This document shows positions 32,418-44,318 of a stretch of DNA of 64,000 nt, in pieces. Position 1 is the stretch's first letter; every line of letters starts with the position of its first letter. The notes under the pieces were generated by a model. That model was not told the DNA's origin. It ran no database searches and saw nothing but the letters and a program-made list of their open reading frames with translations. The DNA comes from Vigna angularis (taxonomy: Eukaryota > Streptophyta > Magnoliopsida > Fabales > Fabaceae): the NCBI RefSeq assembly GCF_016808095.1, contig NC_068971.1:7762501-7826500 (forward strand). Reading direction: 5' to 3'. The position numbers and the translations under genes are program-made.

Positions 32418-32745
32418 TGATAATGGTTGGAAATATTGTTATTTGTGATGTAATTTTGATACTAAATCACCTTTTTCTGCTTAGAAACTTGCTTGAAATC
32501 ATGTTTTTCTGCTAAGTTGTGTGAATAAGAGAGTTGAGATTGAATTTGATGATTTTATGACTAATTCCCCTTGTTTTGGCAGGAAATGAGATAATATGGA
32601 AAGCAAAGATGACGTGCCAAGGAGATGAAGCTCAAAAAGTCTTGGAAAAGCACCAGAAGGGAGGAATGCTCGAGGCTTGGGCGCCCTTTTTGAAGGTTCA
32701 AGCGCAGAAGAGTGTCGTGCACCGCCCTTTTTAGATGCATTGAAT
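32418..32745 (+). mobile_element. Td2: truncated TGATAAC-family copy
   Basis: Starts TGATAATGGTTGG and follows Td4 (48311 onward) through the GC-rich core GCTTGGGCGCCC. The match ends near 32745. It lies head to head with the broken core of Td1. Confidence 0.6.
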
Positions 32746-33500
32746 TTAAATTGTGTATGAAATTATTACAACAAAGAAATTAAAATTGGAACCTAATGTG
32801 CACGCTGCTCAACCGTAGCCCTCCATCACTGTAAGTGTCGTGCTCTCCTCTCTGTTCCAGCTGCTACTGTCCAGTTCTGGACTTATTCCCTACTGCTTCC
32901 TACTCTACTCTACACGGCTCCACTTTCTTGCTATCTATGGTCTCCTTTTAAATCCAACTTCACTCCACGTTGTGTGCTCTTGGACGTGCAAAATAAAAGT
33001 AAGGGGCCCTCTACTTTTTAGTGCCTGAATGCACTCCAGCCCTCTTGTTTTTTTCGTGCTTCCACTTCCAAAGAAAAGACAAACGTGAGGTTGAGGGCTC
33101 CCTTCACACGTCCAGCCCCACACCTCTTTTAAAATGAAAATGTGCTCTTTTTCTTTTAAGTGGGAGGCGGCTGCTGCAGCAAATAAATATGCTTAAAAAA
33201 ATTAAGACTTCTTGGACGCATGATGTGCAAAGTTGATTCCCATGGACCCCTGCTGCCAGCGTGTTTCCTCTCCAAGCTGCTGCCTCCATTCTCATCACCA
33301 CTTCATTCAACTAATCACCGCTTCACTAATGGTTCTAGATATCTTCTTCTCTTTCAGCCAACCGTGACAAGCAAAGTGTGTTGCTGCACCGCTTCTGTTC
33401 AAGGCCAAAACGGGTCCAACAATGCTTCTCTTTTTACGTCACATCAGTAACTCCCTCAAGGTGTGCACCTCCTATGCTGCTGCTCTTCCTTTCAAACAGT
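32746..33500. other. Unassigned stretch before the Co1 LTR
   Basis: No gene recognised. It could be upstream LTR sequence of Co1, but it does not match the 3' side of that element. Confidence 0.4.
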
Positions 33501-33506
33501 GTGTCT

Positions 33507-33964
33507 GAGGAAGTTCTAAAAAGCTAGTTCAAGTGTTTTGCCTGGTCTCATGAATAGGAGAAGCTCGCGTTTCGTGTGTCGATAGTCGGAGCGGTTCTCT
33601 TCGAGTTGGTAAGGTGGTCATCTTCCGGTTCGTTCGTCGAAGGAAGGTTTTATCTTTCTGTTTGTTTATTCACTTTTATTGTAATTTGTTGAAACTGATT
33701 TTAGTGAAATCGTTAATCACTTTTTATAGTGATTAACAACTGGACGTAGATTCTTTTGAATCGAACTAGGATAAAAATCCAGTGTGTCAATTTTTTTCTC
33801 CCTATATTCTTTTCTATTTTATGCACATTAACTGTTTGATAAATTTTCTCTAAGAAAATTGTTTTTCTAAAACGGACCATCAAAACTTGATTTGTGACCG
33901 TAACACGCTTTCTAAATATTTTATTCCGCTGCGCAACTCTATAACGGTACCGATTGTTCCTACA
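33507..33964 (+). repeat. Co1 5' LTR, recognisable 3' part
   Basis: 33636-33964 matches 39602-39930 almost perfectly. 33507-33640 matches the Co2 LTR (AATAGGAGAAGCTCGCGTTT). Ends GATTGTTCCTACA. Confidence 0.8.
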
Positions 33965-33966
33965 AT

Positions 33967-33978
33967 TGGTATCAGAGC
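33967..33978 (+). other. Co1 primer-binding site
   Basis: TGGTATCAGAGC two bases after the LTR end, complementary to initiator tRNA-Met. Confidence 0.85.
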
Positions 33979-34010
33979 TTGCTTTGATATTCTTTCAAAC
34001 TTTTGCGAAA

Positions 34011-35663
34011 ATGACCGGTCATCAAAATCAAGTATATGCTGAGGGTGCATCCATCAACAGACCACCTCTTTTCACTGTTTATAACTATGCCTTCTAGAAA
34101 GTCAGAATGAAAATTTTTATGAGGTCTGTTGACAGAGGCATTTGGGAAGCTGTACTAAATGGTCCCTATATTCCTAAAAGAACAGTTGATGGTGTAGAAG
34201 TAGAAAAACCATACTTTAACTGGACTCCTGAGGAAAATAGAAGAGCCCAATTTGATATTAAGGCTCGTAATATTATTTCATCTACTGTAGTACTTGATGA
34301 ATTTTATAGAATTTCAGTGTGTAAGACAGCACAGGAAATGTGGGAGGTCCTCAGAGTCACACATGAGGGTACAGACGACGTGAAACGTGCAAGGAAGAAT
34401 ACACTCATCCAGGAGTATGAGATGTTCAGAATGCAACCTGGAGAAACAATTTCTGATGTCTAGAAGCGTTTCACTCACATTGTGAACCACCTAACAGGTT
34501 TAGGTAAAACTTTTGACATTGATGAATTGAATGTGAAAATATTGAAATCATTAGACAGGTCTTGGTAACCAAAGGTGACTGCCATCTCAGAGTCTCAAAA
34601 CCTAACTCAGATGTCAACGGAGATTCTCTTTGGAAAGCTTCGTAAGCATGAGCTTGAGATGAGAAGATTAACTGCAGAAAAGGATTAAGGCAAAAGAAAG
34701 ACGCTTGCCTTCAAGTCTGAAATTTCAAAAGGAAAAAGTTCTAAGAAAATTGAGAACGATGATTTCGATGACGATGAGGAAAACATGAGTCTTATGATTA
34801 AGAAGTTTGCTAAATTTATGAAAGCAAAGGGAAAAGAAAAATACCGAGGAGAAAGGAAAGAAAATCAAGGATCTCCATCAAGCATTAAATGTTATGGATG
34901 TGGAGAAAGAGGTCATGTGAAGACTGACTGTCCTAAAAATAGGAAAAGTGAAGAAAAGAAAGAAAGAAAGTTTCCAAAGAAGAAGAAAGCTTACATAGCT
35001 TGGGAAGAGAATGCTTCTAGTTCTTCAAGCTCAAGCGATTCAGATGAAGAAGCAAATTTGTGCTTAATGGCAGACTTAGAAGATGCAGGAAGCCAAGTAA
35101 GTGATTCTAGCTTAGAGTCAACTGATGAGTTTGATTTACAAAAGGCTTTTCTTGATTTGTTAAATGAATCTGAAAAACTTGATCTTGCTCATAAAAAGCT
35201 AAAGAAAGAGCATAATGAATTGAAATTGAGGTATGAAAAAGTACTAGATGACGAAGTTGTTTTGAGAAACAAAGTTAGTAATCTAGAAACTAAATTATCT
35301 GAATCTGATGTTATTGTACAACCTGTTGAATGTATATCGTGTAAGAGTCATATGTTTGATATTGACATTCTTGAGAATTTACTTGCAAAGGCAACCAAGT
35401 GTAATTCACATGTCAAAACAAACTCTACAAGAAGCAATGCTGGATATAGAAACATGCATCAACACACAAAGTCTAAAGTAAAAAGAACTCATAAAGTTTG
35501 GGTAGAAAAAGGGACTTTTATGAAAAATAAAGTGTGTGAGGCTTGTTGTTTTTACTGCATGAAATATGGTCACACCTCAAACAAGTGCAACATTAAACAT
35601 TTTGGTGTTCCAAATGCTAAATATGTATGGGTTAAAATTGTGAAAGGATGTGTGTCTGCATAA
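34011..35663 (+). pseudogene. Co1 gag, Sirevirus-like
   Basis: Begins MTGHQNQVYAEG and contains RPPLF, then an in-frame TAG at 34095-34097 where a tryptophan codon would be expected. The capsid region follows (MWEVLRVTHEGTD near 34338-34374), with more stops near 34461, 34567 and 34687. From 34785 the frame is open for 292 codons: a zinc knuckle CYGCGERGHVKTDC, a serine/acid-rich linker, a coiled-coil-like KLKKEHNELKLRYEK region, and a second knuckle CFYCMKYGHTSNKC. Long gags with this layout are typical of Sireviruses. The element's own gag is non-functional. Confidence 0.8.
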
Positions 35664-35720
35664 ACTAACCCCAAGGACCCATAATAAGATTGGGGACCTA
35701 AATGCTTGTTCAATTTTGTT

Positions 35721-38700
35721 TTGTAGGAACCTACTAAGTCAAAGAAGTCATTGTGGTATCTTGACAGTGGTTGTTCAAGACACATGACCGGTGACAGGAG
35801 AAAGTTTATATCTTTTGAGAAGAAGAAGCAAGGATTTGTGACCTATGGGGATAACAACAAAGGTAGAATCATCGGAACTGGAGACATTAGAGGAGGAAAC
35901 ACATTGATAATAAAGGACGTGTTATGTGTTGAAGGTCTCAAACACAATCTCCTACGCATAAGCCAACTATGCGACAAGGATCTCAAGGTAACCTTTGAAA
36001 GTGATAAATGCACTGTATATTTTAAAAATTCTACTGAGATTGCTTTGCAAGGTGTTAGGCATAATAACATTTACTTGATTGATATTGAAAGTGCATCTAG
36101 TCATAACATAACATGTTTAGTTGCTAAAGAAGAAAATCCTTGGCTATGGCATAAAAGAGCTGCACATATTCATATGCAACATTTGAATAAATTGATTTCA
36201 AAAGATCTTGTGATTGGTTTGCCTAGTTTAAAATTTGAGAAAGACAAAATCTGCTCTGCATGTCAAAAGGGAAAGAAAACAAAATCCTCATTTTCGTCTA
36301 AAACCATAATATCAACATCAAAACCTTTAGAACTTTTGCATATGGACTTGTTTGGTCCATCTAGAATTAAAAGTTTTGGTGGCAACTACTATGCTCTTGT
36401 GATTGTTGATGATTACACTAGATTTACTTCGACATTTTTCTTAACCTTGAAAAGTGAAGCTTTTAAAGCATTCAAATCCTTTGCAAAACGTGTTCAAAAT
36501 GAAAAGGAATTTAAAATTAAAACTTTTAGAAGTGATCACGGTGGTGAATTTGAAAATGAATCTTTTGAAAAGTTTTGTGAAGAACATGGAATTGCTCATA
36601 ATTTTTCTGCTCCAAGAACTCCCCAACAAAATGGTGTTGTTGAAAGGAAAAATAGGTCATTAGAAGAACTAGCTAGGACTCTTTTAAATGAATCTAATGT
36701 GCCAAAATACTTTTGGGCTGATGCAGTTAGTACTGCTTGTTACGTGTTGAACCGAATGCTAATTAGGCCTATTCTTAAGCTAACTCTCTATGAACTGTTT
36801 AACGGTAGAAAACCAAATGTATCTCATTTGAAAATCTTTGGATGCAAATGTTTTGTTTTGAATAATGGTAAAGATAATCTAGGCAAATTTGATGCTAAAT
36901 CTGATGAGGCAATCTTCTTAGGATATTCTTTAACTAGCAAAGCATATAGGGTGTTTAATAGAAGAACCTTGAAAATTGAAGACTCAATGCATGTTGTCTT
37001 TGATGAAATTGTGGACCTTGAGGTGAACCCTCTTGAGTCAAATAAACCAATTGCAGGTGATGAGGATTATTTGAGGGAAGCTCTTGAAGAAATGTATCTA
37101 AATGAAAACTATCCTCCAGAAACTCAAAATGAACATCAAGCCGTTGCTCCTAAAAGCTATCAACAACCAAGAGGACTATCTCTGGACAACATCATCGGAG
37201 ATATATTAAAAGGGGTAACTACTAGACACAATCTTAATAATTTCTACTTAACAGTAGCTTTTGTATCTCAAGTAGAACCTAAGAACATAAAGGAAGCTCT
37301 TCAAGATGATAAATGGTGTGTTGCTATGCAAGAAGAACTGAATCAATTTGAAAGGAATGATGTTTGGGAACTCATTCCTAGACAAGATGATTATCAAATC
37401 ATTGGAACAAAGTGGGTGTTTAGAAACAAGCTTGATGAAGATGGAAACATCACAAAGAACAAAGCCAGGTTAGTTGCAAAGGGTTACTGTCAAGAGGAAG
37501 GTATCGACTATGATGAAACTTACGCCCAGTAGCCAGGTTAGAAGCAATTAGATTGTTACCTACTTATGCATCTTTGATGAAGTTTAAATTGTACCAAATG
37601 GATGTGAAAAGTGCTTTTTTGAATGGTTTTATTAAAGAAGAGGTATACGTTAGTCAACCTCCTGGTTTTGAGGATTTTAAATATCCTGATCATGTTTATA
37701 AGTTGAAAAAGGCCTTGTATGATTTTAAACAAGCACCTAGCTCTTGGTATGAAAGACTTAGTACTTTCTTGATTGAAAATGACTTCTCTCGAGGAAAGGT
37801 TGATTCAACCTTGTTTATTAAGAAAGTAGGAACATATATCTTGATTGTTCAAGTATACATAGATGATATCATTTTTGGGTCTACAAATGATTCATTGTGT
37901 GAGGGATTTGCATAAATAATGCAAGGTGAATTTGAGATGTCTATGATGGGTGAGCTTAACTTCTTCTTAGGATTGCAAATAAAGCAAATAGATGGGGGAA
38001 ATTTTGTCTCCCAAACTAAATATTGTAGATAAGTGCTTAAAAAGTTTGGTATGGATACTTGTAAAGAGGCCAACACACCTATGGCAACATCTTGCTATTT
38101 AGATAAGGATGAATCTGGTGAAGGAGTAAATGAAACCATGTTTAGAGGAATGATAGGATCCTTACTGTATCTAACTTCTAGTAGACCAGACATTATGCAA
38201 AGTGTGTGTGTGTGCTAGGTACCAAGCTAATCCTAAAGAATCTCATCTAGTTGCTGTCTAACGAATTTTGAAATACCTTAAAGGAACCACATCTTTTGGA
38301 CTTTGGTATCCTTCTGATGCTTTACCTAGTTTGATAGGTTATTCTGATGCAGATTATGGTGGCTGTAAAATTGATAGGAAAAGTACTAGTGGAACGTGTC
38401 ATTTTCTGGGCTGTTCTTTAGTATCTTGGCATTCAAAGAAACAAGCTTGTGTAGCCTTGTCTACCACTGAAGCTGAATACATTGTTGTTGGAAATTGTTG
38501 TGCCCAAATCTTATGGATGAAACAACTGGAGGATTTTGATATCTTCCTTGATCACATTCCTCTAAAATGTGATAATACTAGTGCTATCAACCTAACTAAG
38601 AACCCCATAATGCACTCAAGAACTAAGCACATTGAAATTAGACATCATTTCTTGCGAGATCACATTCAAAAGGGAGATTGCCAAATTGAATACATTGACA

Positions 38701-38795
38701 GTTTACATCAATTCGCTGATATCTTCACTAAAGCACTACCTAAAGATAGATTCTATGAGCTTAGAAGAGAGTTAGGAGTGTTAGATATGTCCTAA
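35721..38795 (+). pseudogene. Co1 pol: integrase, reverse transcriptase, RNase H
   Basis: 35751-37532 is open for 593 codons. It has a protease-like region (LDSGCSRHMTGD), the GAG-pre-integrase HxxxH-CxxC finger (HIHMQHLN, CSACQKGKK), integrase core motifs (MDLFGP, RSDHGGEFEN, PQQNGVVERKN) and the start of RT (RLVAKGY). A one-base deletion near 37529 ends the frame. RT continues at 37553-37915 with the YIDDI active site, then a stop. RNase H is at 38268-38795 (GYSDADYGG, STTEAEY, SRTKHIEIRHHF). At least three stops or shifts separate these parts, so no functional polymerase is made. Confidence 0.85.
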
Positions 38796-38849
38796 ACTCC
38801 AGATTTATGAAATTTTCTCAATTCTTGCAAGTTCAGCGCTTTTAGTCGA

Positions 38850-39185
38850 TTATCCTAGGATAATAATCGATTATTTTTTGGCTTTGGCAAAAGCCTCTAT
38901 ACGCAGATAATCGATTATACCATAGAACAATCGATTATTCATATTCAAACCCAAACTTGAAATTCATGAGAAGATAATCGATTATCTTCATACATAATCG
39001 ATTATCACACAATTTCTAGAAAGTGATTTATGAGTAGATAATCGATTATTACTTACAATAATCGATTATTACGTGATCTGTTTAAAAAAAATAGTCGTTA
39101 CAGTGACTTCTAACGGCTGGCAACGGTCATAAACGGCTAGTTTCTCCATTTTTCTTATAAATAGCCCCCTATAATCGATTATTAC
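38850..39185. promoter_or_regulatory. Cluster of ATAATCGATTAT palindromes 3' of Co1 pol
   Basis: About eight copies of AATCGATTA lie between 38850 and 39185, with a TATA-like CTTATAAATAG near 39157-39167. The layout copies the LTR promoter at 1-334 and suggests that a 3' LTR U3 starts here. Confidence 0.5.
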
Positions 39186-39281
39186 TCACTTCTTTGCACC
39201 CAGAAAACTGCTGCACCCAAATTTGAACCAAATCTCTTCATTTTTCTTTTCTTCCAAAGTTTCCTTTTGCCCACTTCTCTC

Positions 39282-39600
39282 ATGGCTGATTCAAGAAGAA
39301 CCCGAAGGAGACTGCTGGTGCTTCTTCCTCTCGTTCCCCAAAATGTTCGTCATACTTCTATCGAAGGTTGGATTTCAGATGAGGAGCAACATGGTGACTA
39401 TGTCCATTTCTGGCAAGAACGATGAATCATGGCGGTAAAGTTCATCTGCCTCGACTTTTATCGTTTTTATGGCTTTCAATTTCCATATCTGTTTCATGCT
39501 CAAGGACTTAATCATCTCGTGGATCAAAAAGGGTGCATCTACCCTGATCTCATCCATGTCTTCTACTTCAAAAGTGTAATTTGCTTGCTTCCAGTTCATT
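39282..39600 (+). pseudogene. Fragment of a plant retroelement accessory ORF
   Basis: Starts MADSRRTRRR and contains EGWISDEEQ, FQFPYLFHAQGL and YPDLIHVFYFK, with one in-frame TGA near 39423. The YP-(E/D)-L-hydrophobic-VFY signature occurs in reading frames carried by many plant LTR elements and annotated as putative plant transposon protein. It is cut at 39600, where LTR sequence begins. Confidence 0.45.
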
Positions 39601-39930
39601 GGTCGAAGGAAGGTTTTATCTCTCTGTTTGTTTATTCACTTTTATTGTAATTTGTTGAAACTGATTTTAGTGAAATCGTTAATCACTTTTTATAGTGATT
39701 AACAACTGGACGTAGATTCTTTTGAATCGAACCAGGATAAAAATCCAGTGTGTCAATTTTTTTCTCCCTATATTCTTTTCTGTTTTACGCACATTAACTG
39801 TTTGATAAATTTTCTCTAAGAAAATTATTTTTCTAAAACGGACCATCAAAACTTGATTTGTGACCATAACACGCTTTCCAAATATTTTATTCCGCTGCGC
39901 AACTCTATAACGGTACTGATTGTTCCTACA
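39598..39930 (+). repeat. Co1-type 3' LTR fragment
   Basis: 333 bp nearly identical to 33632-33964, ending TTGTTCCTACA. Confidence 0.85.
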
Positions 39931-40116
39931 GTCAGCTCTTCTTCTTCGGGCAGGATCGCAAGCTTGGCGTCGTCTTCTCTGGTCAAGACGCGCTCCTCCA
40001 GCTCTCTCACTCGAAGCCCTAAATCGAGGGTTCTCCACTCTAAAGTCAATGCTCGAGCCTTTCTCTTCCCATAATGATTTAGGAGATAGAGACCCCTAAG
40101 GTAGCAGATGCCAAGG
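39931..40116. other. Unassigned fragment with a minus-strand coiled-coil-like frame
   Basis: Read on the minus strand, a frame with GLRVRELEERVLTREDDAKL ends near 39931 and continues upstream across the Ca2 insertion point (40116/41207). Possible piece of a retroelement or host gene; family not recognised. Confidence 0.25.
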
Positions 40117-41203
40117 CACTACAAGAATGATTGAGATTACCGACGGTCATAATTCGTCGGTAATGTATAAAATCTGTCGGCAATTAGCAATTACCGACAA
40201 CTTACCGACGGCCAACATACCGTGTGTAAAAACGTTGTCGGTAAACTTTACCGACGGATCTTTCGTCCGTCGGTAATTACCGAAGGCTTTTGGCCATCGG
40301 TAAAGCCTTCGGTAATTACCGAAGGATCTAGGCCTTCGGTAAATCCGTCGGTAAATGTCGCGACCTGGTTAATCTTCTTCCTCTTCCTTCGTCGCTGTGT
40401 CAATTTTTTTTTTCATTTCCACGAACTCCGCCACCAAAACAGCATCACCCGAATAAGTTTATGACCGGTGATGTTGTGTCATTTTATCATAGAGAGTTGA
40501 GCTCGCCGGAAAAATTTAGGACTGGGGATGTTGTGTCATTTTATCATAGAGAGTTGAGCTCGCCGAAAAAATTTAGGACTGGTGATGTTGTGTCATTTTA
40601 TCATGCAGAGTTGAGATCGCCGGAAAAGTTTAGCACCGGTGATGTTGCACAAATAAACTCTACAACAGCCCACCAAAAAACTTGAGCTTGCTAGAAAAGT
40701 GGAGCTCGCCGGAAAAGTGGAGTTCGCCAGAAAAGTTGAGAGCATCCCGTGATGGTGAAGACTATCCTGCGATTGTGGAGAGCAACCCGCAATGGTAGAG
40801 AGCTGAAGCCACAAGACTGTAAGGAGAAATGAGTAGTGGTGGTGTGAAACTAAGTTGGTAAAGAAAATAAGGAGAAATGAGCTTCTGTCCACATATATTG
40901 ACACTAGAGCTAGAATTTGGGCAGGAAAATTCCCGCTCTTTTTACCGACGGACATGGACCTTCGGTAAATCCGTCGGTAATGTCGGTAAGTGAAATAATG
41001 GGCGGGAAAATTCCCGCTTTTTTTACCGACGGCCAAAAGCTTTCGATAAATCCGTCGGTAATGTGTATGTAAGTTACCGACGGATTTACCGAAGGCTTTT
41101 GGCCGTCGGTAAATAAAATTCAGAATCCATCGGTAATGCTGTCGGTAATGAAAATTTACCGACGGAAATGTATCCGTCGATAATATTAATAATTTTTGTA
41201 GTG
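40117..41203 (+). mobile_element. Ca2: small non-autonomous CACTA element
   Basis: 1087 bp. Left end CACTACAAGAATGATTGAG, right end (complement) CACTACAAAAATTATTAAT. Target duplication AGG (40114-40116 and 41204-41206). The ends are packed with ACCGACGG and CCGTCGGTAA subterminal repeats (40140-40360 and 40945-41180). No transposase. Its subterminal repeats resemble those of Ca1. Confidence 0.92.
40461..40685 (+). repeat. 57-bp tandem repeats with an open frame inside Ca2
   Basis: About 3.3 copies of a 57-bp unit. Because 57 is a multiple of 3, all copies stay in one frame, giving a 74-codon frame with the 19-residue repeat TGDVVSFYHRELSSPEKFR. Whether it is translated is unknown. Confidence 0.7.
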
Positions 41204-41206
41204 AGG

Positions 41207-41630
41207 GTTGCAAACGATGTCATTGAACTAAGCCCCAATTCGTGTAGGTGTAGTGGCTCATTCTTCTTCAATCAGCATCAGTGCCAAAATCATTTAAGTA
41301 GTAGCAGCCCAACCTACAGTATTGTAGAAAAACCACCTAGCAAACCCGCTTCCAACATAGCAGCAGCGACCCAACACCAATGCATCAACAACAACAACCC
41401 AAGTTTAATCCAATCAGCCCAAGCTTCTAATCAACATCAACGACCCAAATTCTAGCACTTGTCCAATGTAGCTACTAATCAGACGCAACCAAATGCAAAA
41501 ATGGGTCAAAAAATAGAGCAGAAAACCCAATGTTTAATGCAGGAGTAGCCCAAAAAAATATATGGCCCGATCAACAAAATTTTGTTTCAATCAAACACAA
41601 AATTTAATCAGCAATTAGAGAAATAAGAAA
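41207..41630. other. Unassigned stretch
   Basis: No gene recognised. CAA/CCCAA-rich plus strand (41300-41560). Confidence 0.4.
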
Positions 41631-41768
41631 AAGGTTTAATGTTTCGGTCGGCCTGGTGGTTGGCCACTCGATTTGGTGGTGGGTCGGTTGGCTTGGTGGT
41701 CGGCCACTCAGTTTGGTGGTCGGTCAGCATGGTGGGTCGGTCGGCCTGGTGGTTCGGTCGGCCTGAGT
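41631..41768. repeat. Left arm of inverted repeats flanking Co2
   Basis: GGTTTAATGTTTCGGTCGGC followed by imperfect GGTGGTCGGCCACT units. The reverse complement is at 45367-45450. Confidence 0.7.
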
Positions 41769-42125
41769 GAAAAGTGATACTCGATTATCCTGCGCAATAA
41801 TCGATTATTCTAGAGACTTGGACAGAATTAAATGAAACAATGATAATCGATTATTCTGTGTAATAATCGATTATTTGCGCAAGCAACTCTCTTCTAAACT
41901 GGCTCGTGATAATCGATTATTCCTCTTGATAATCGATTATTTGTGCAATGACTCACTAAATACGAAAACTTCTAAGGGTTTTTACATCATTACATTTTAT
42001 CCTATACATTTGTTTCTACAAAATGCGTTTAACAAAGATGCATTTAGAGTCTTCAATTCTTCAGCTTTTATCATCATCAAAATTTCACAGTAGCTTCAAG
42101 ATACCAATGCTTCTCATGGGTAACA
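41769..42125 (-). repeat. Co2 3' LTR, truncated
   Basis: Matches 45010-45366 closely (both contain AAATTTCACAGTAGCTTCAA) and carries six AATCGATTA palindromes. Truncated at 41769. Confidence 0.8.
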
Positions 42126-43042
42126 ATCTCCCCCTTTTTGATGATGATCAAAAATATCTTCTTGTTAAAAGCATTTCTAATTTCCTGCACAGATTTCATA
42201 CTTACAAACATGTTAGTAATAACTGCACTACTTAAATTAGAAGTTTTGTCCCCCTTTTTTATCATAAGCAAAAAGTAAAAAAATGGAAAAACTCCCCCTC
42301 AACAAAAGAATTGATGCATTTCAAAACAAAAATAAAATTGAAATTTCATAACATGAAAGAACAGAATACCTCATGGAATATAAGAAAAACAGAAATTCAA
42401 CTCTAATTAAGAAGTACAAACAGTATTAATTAATTCATAATAGAGATAAAAACAAGATATCTAATAAACTCATATATCTTCCCCTTATATAGGTACCAGT
42501 TATCACATAATATGTCAATCAAAAATAGATTTCCCCATTTTTTTATCATAATTAGAAAAACATCTAATCTTTATGCTCCCCCTAAATTTGTTAACTTAAA
42601 AAGAATTTGGGTCCTTTTAATTCATTAAAAATTACTCCCCTAAAAGTAATATTCCCTTTAAAAATCAAAGACAGATTCCTTAAAAATTTTAAAAAAAAGT
42701 TTTTTCTTTTTTTTTTTACGCTATAACTTAAGATAATCGATTATTACTTTAAATAATCGATTATGTGCTAGCCAAATTGGAAAAATCCAAATTTTTGAGG
42801 ACGAGATAATCGATTATTACCCTTGGTAATCGATTATTTACGTTAATTTCCGAAAAACACAAATTTTGGCCAAGTTTTCAAGTTAAGACACATCCAACAT
42901 TCATATATTATTTCAAAGCTCTTAAAAAAATACCAGGATCCCATAGAGTCTTCTTTTCCTTTTGAAAAATTAACCTGCTAAACCAAACAATAGAGTTTTG
43001 GTCCCCATAATCTCATTTGGGTCCTTTGAGGTTAGAGACAAT
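42126..43042 (-). other. Co2 non-coding 3' interior
   Basis: AT-rich, with several CTCCCCCTTTTT purine/pyrimidine tracts and four AATCGATTA palindromes (42733-42830). No reading frame of note. Confidence 0.6.
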
Positions 43043-44224
43043 TTACTTTATAACAGGAATCCAAACATATTTTCCATTTGGAACATCAAAATATTTAATT
43101 TTACATTTGTTAGAAGTGTGCCCCTTTTTCATACAATAAAAGCATGTGACAACATTTGGGTTTCTATAAGACACAGTTCCTTTTTCAACCCATACCCTAC
43201 GGGTTCTTTTAATTTTGTTCTTACTTTTAAAAACACTTTTGTTGTTATAAACCTTTCTAACAGTTATAGGCATTTCAACATTATTATTTCCAGTTGCAAC
43301 TTCAAGAAGATTTTCAAGAATATCAATATCAAGCATATGACTCTTACATGAAAGACATTCAACAGGATGTTCAACATTTGAAGACTCTTTCATTTCCAAG
43401 TTGCAAATTTTATTTCTCAAACTTACTTTCTCATCTAATGCCTTCTCATATTTAATTTTCAATTCTTTAAATTCCTTTTTCAAATTTTTATGAGCAACAT
43501 TCAATTTTTCAGATTCATCAAGCAATTCAAGAAAAGCTCTTTGTACATCAAATTCACTAGTGTCAAGGCTAGAGCAACTTACTTGGCTTGCAGTGTCATC
43601 AACATTAGCTGTCAAACATAAGTTTGCTTCTTCAACAGAATCACTTGAACTACTTGAGTCATTATCAACCCAAGCAATGTGGACCTTCTTCTTTTTGTGA
43701 ATTTTCTTGATAATTGGACAAACAACTTTTATATGGCCTCTTTCACCACATCCATAACATTTAAAGCCTGATGAGGAGCCTTGATTGTCCTTCTTTTTCT
43801 TCAAGAGTTGGCATTTAAATGATTCATTGATGGCCATTATGCATAGATTTTCTTACTCATTTGAATTGTTTGAGCTTGAGGAGCTTGAATCGAACAACGT
43901 CAACTTAACAACATCTGTGACTTTATCATGAGTGACTCTTAAAAATTCCCACATTTCCTGAGCACTTTTATAAACAGAAACTTTGAAGAAATCATCAAGG
44001 GTTAGTGTAGATAAAATTATGTTCCTAGCCCTAACATCATATTGTGCCATTCTATTTTCATCCATAGTCCACTGTAAAAATGGTTTTTCTACCTGCATGT
44101 CATTTACAAAAATAGTGGGAACAATTGGTCCATTCATAACAACTTCCCAAATACCCCTGTCAATAGACTCCAAAAATATTTGCATTCTAATTTTCCAAAA
44201 CGCATAATTTTCCCCCGTAAACAA
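43043..44224 (-). pseudogene. Co2 gag, Sirevirus-like
   Basis: The capsid part (44224-43853) contains FTGENYAFWKIRMQIFLESI and MWEFLRVTHD. The distal part (43837-43043) has a zinc knuckle CYGCGERGHIKVVC, an acid/serine-rich stretch, a coiled-coil-like segment (HKNLKKEFKELKIKYEKALD) and a second knuckle CFYCMKKGHTSNKC. Capsid and distal parts are joined by a short frame break near 43840, with the middle of gag missing compared with Co1. No pol follows. Confidence 0.8.
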
Positions 44225-44318
44225 AGGAGGTCTATAAATAGAAGCACCCTCAGCATAAACTTAGTTATGACATTTTTGAAAAATTTGAAAAACTATCAAA
44301 GCAAGCTCTGATAACAAT

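Larger units (their letters stand above)
33507..39930 (+). mobile_element. Co1: decayed Ty1/copia element, Sirevirus-like
   Basis: In order: 3' part of an LTR (ends 33964), initiator-Met primer site (33967), a long two-part gag with two zinc knuckles, pol in the copia order (integrase, RT, RNase H), a palindrome-rich 3' region, an extra frame of the plant transposon type, and an LTR end (39598-39930) matching the first. Multiple stops and frameshifts. The left limit of the 5' LTR is uncertain: similarity to the Co2 LTR begins near 33507. The short 3' LTR copy may be truncated or belong to a second element. Confidence 0.75.
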
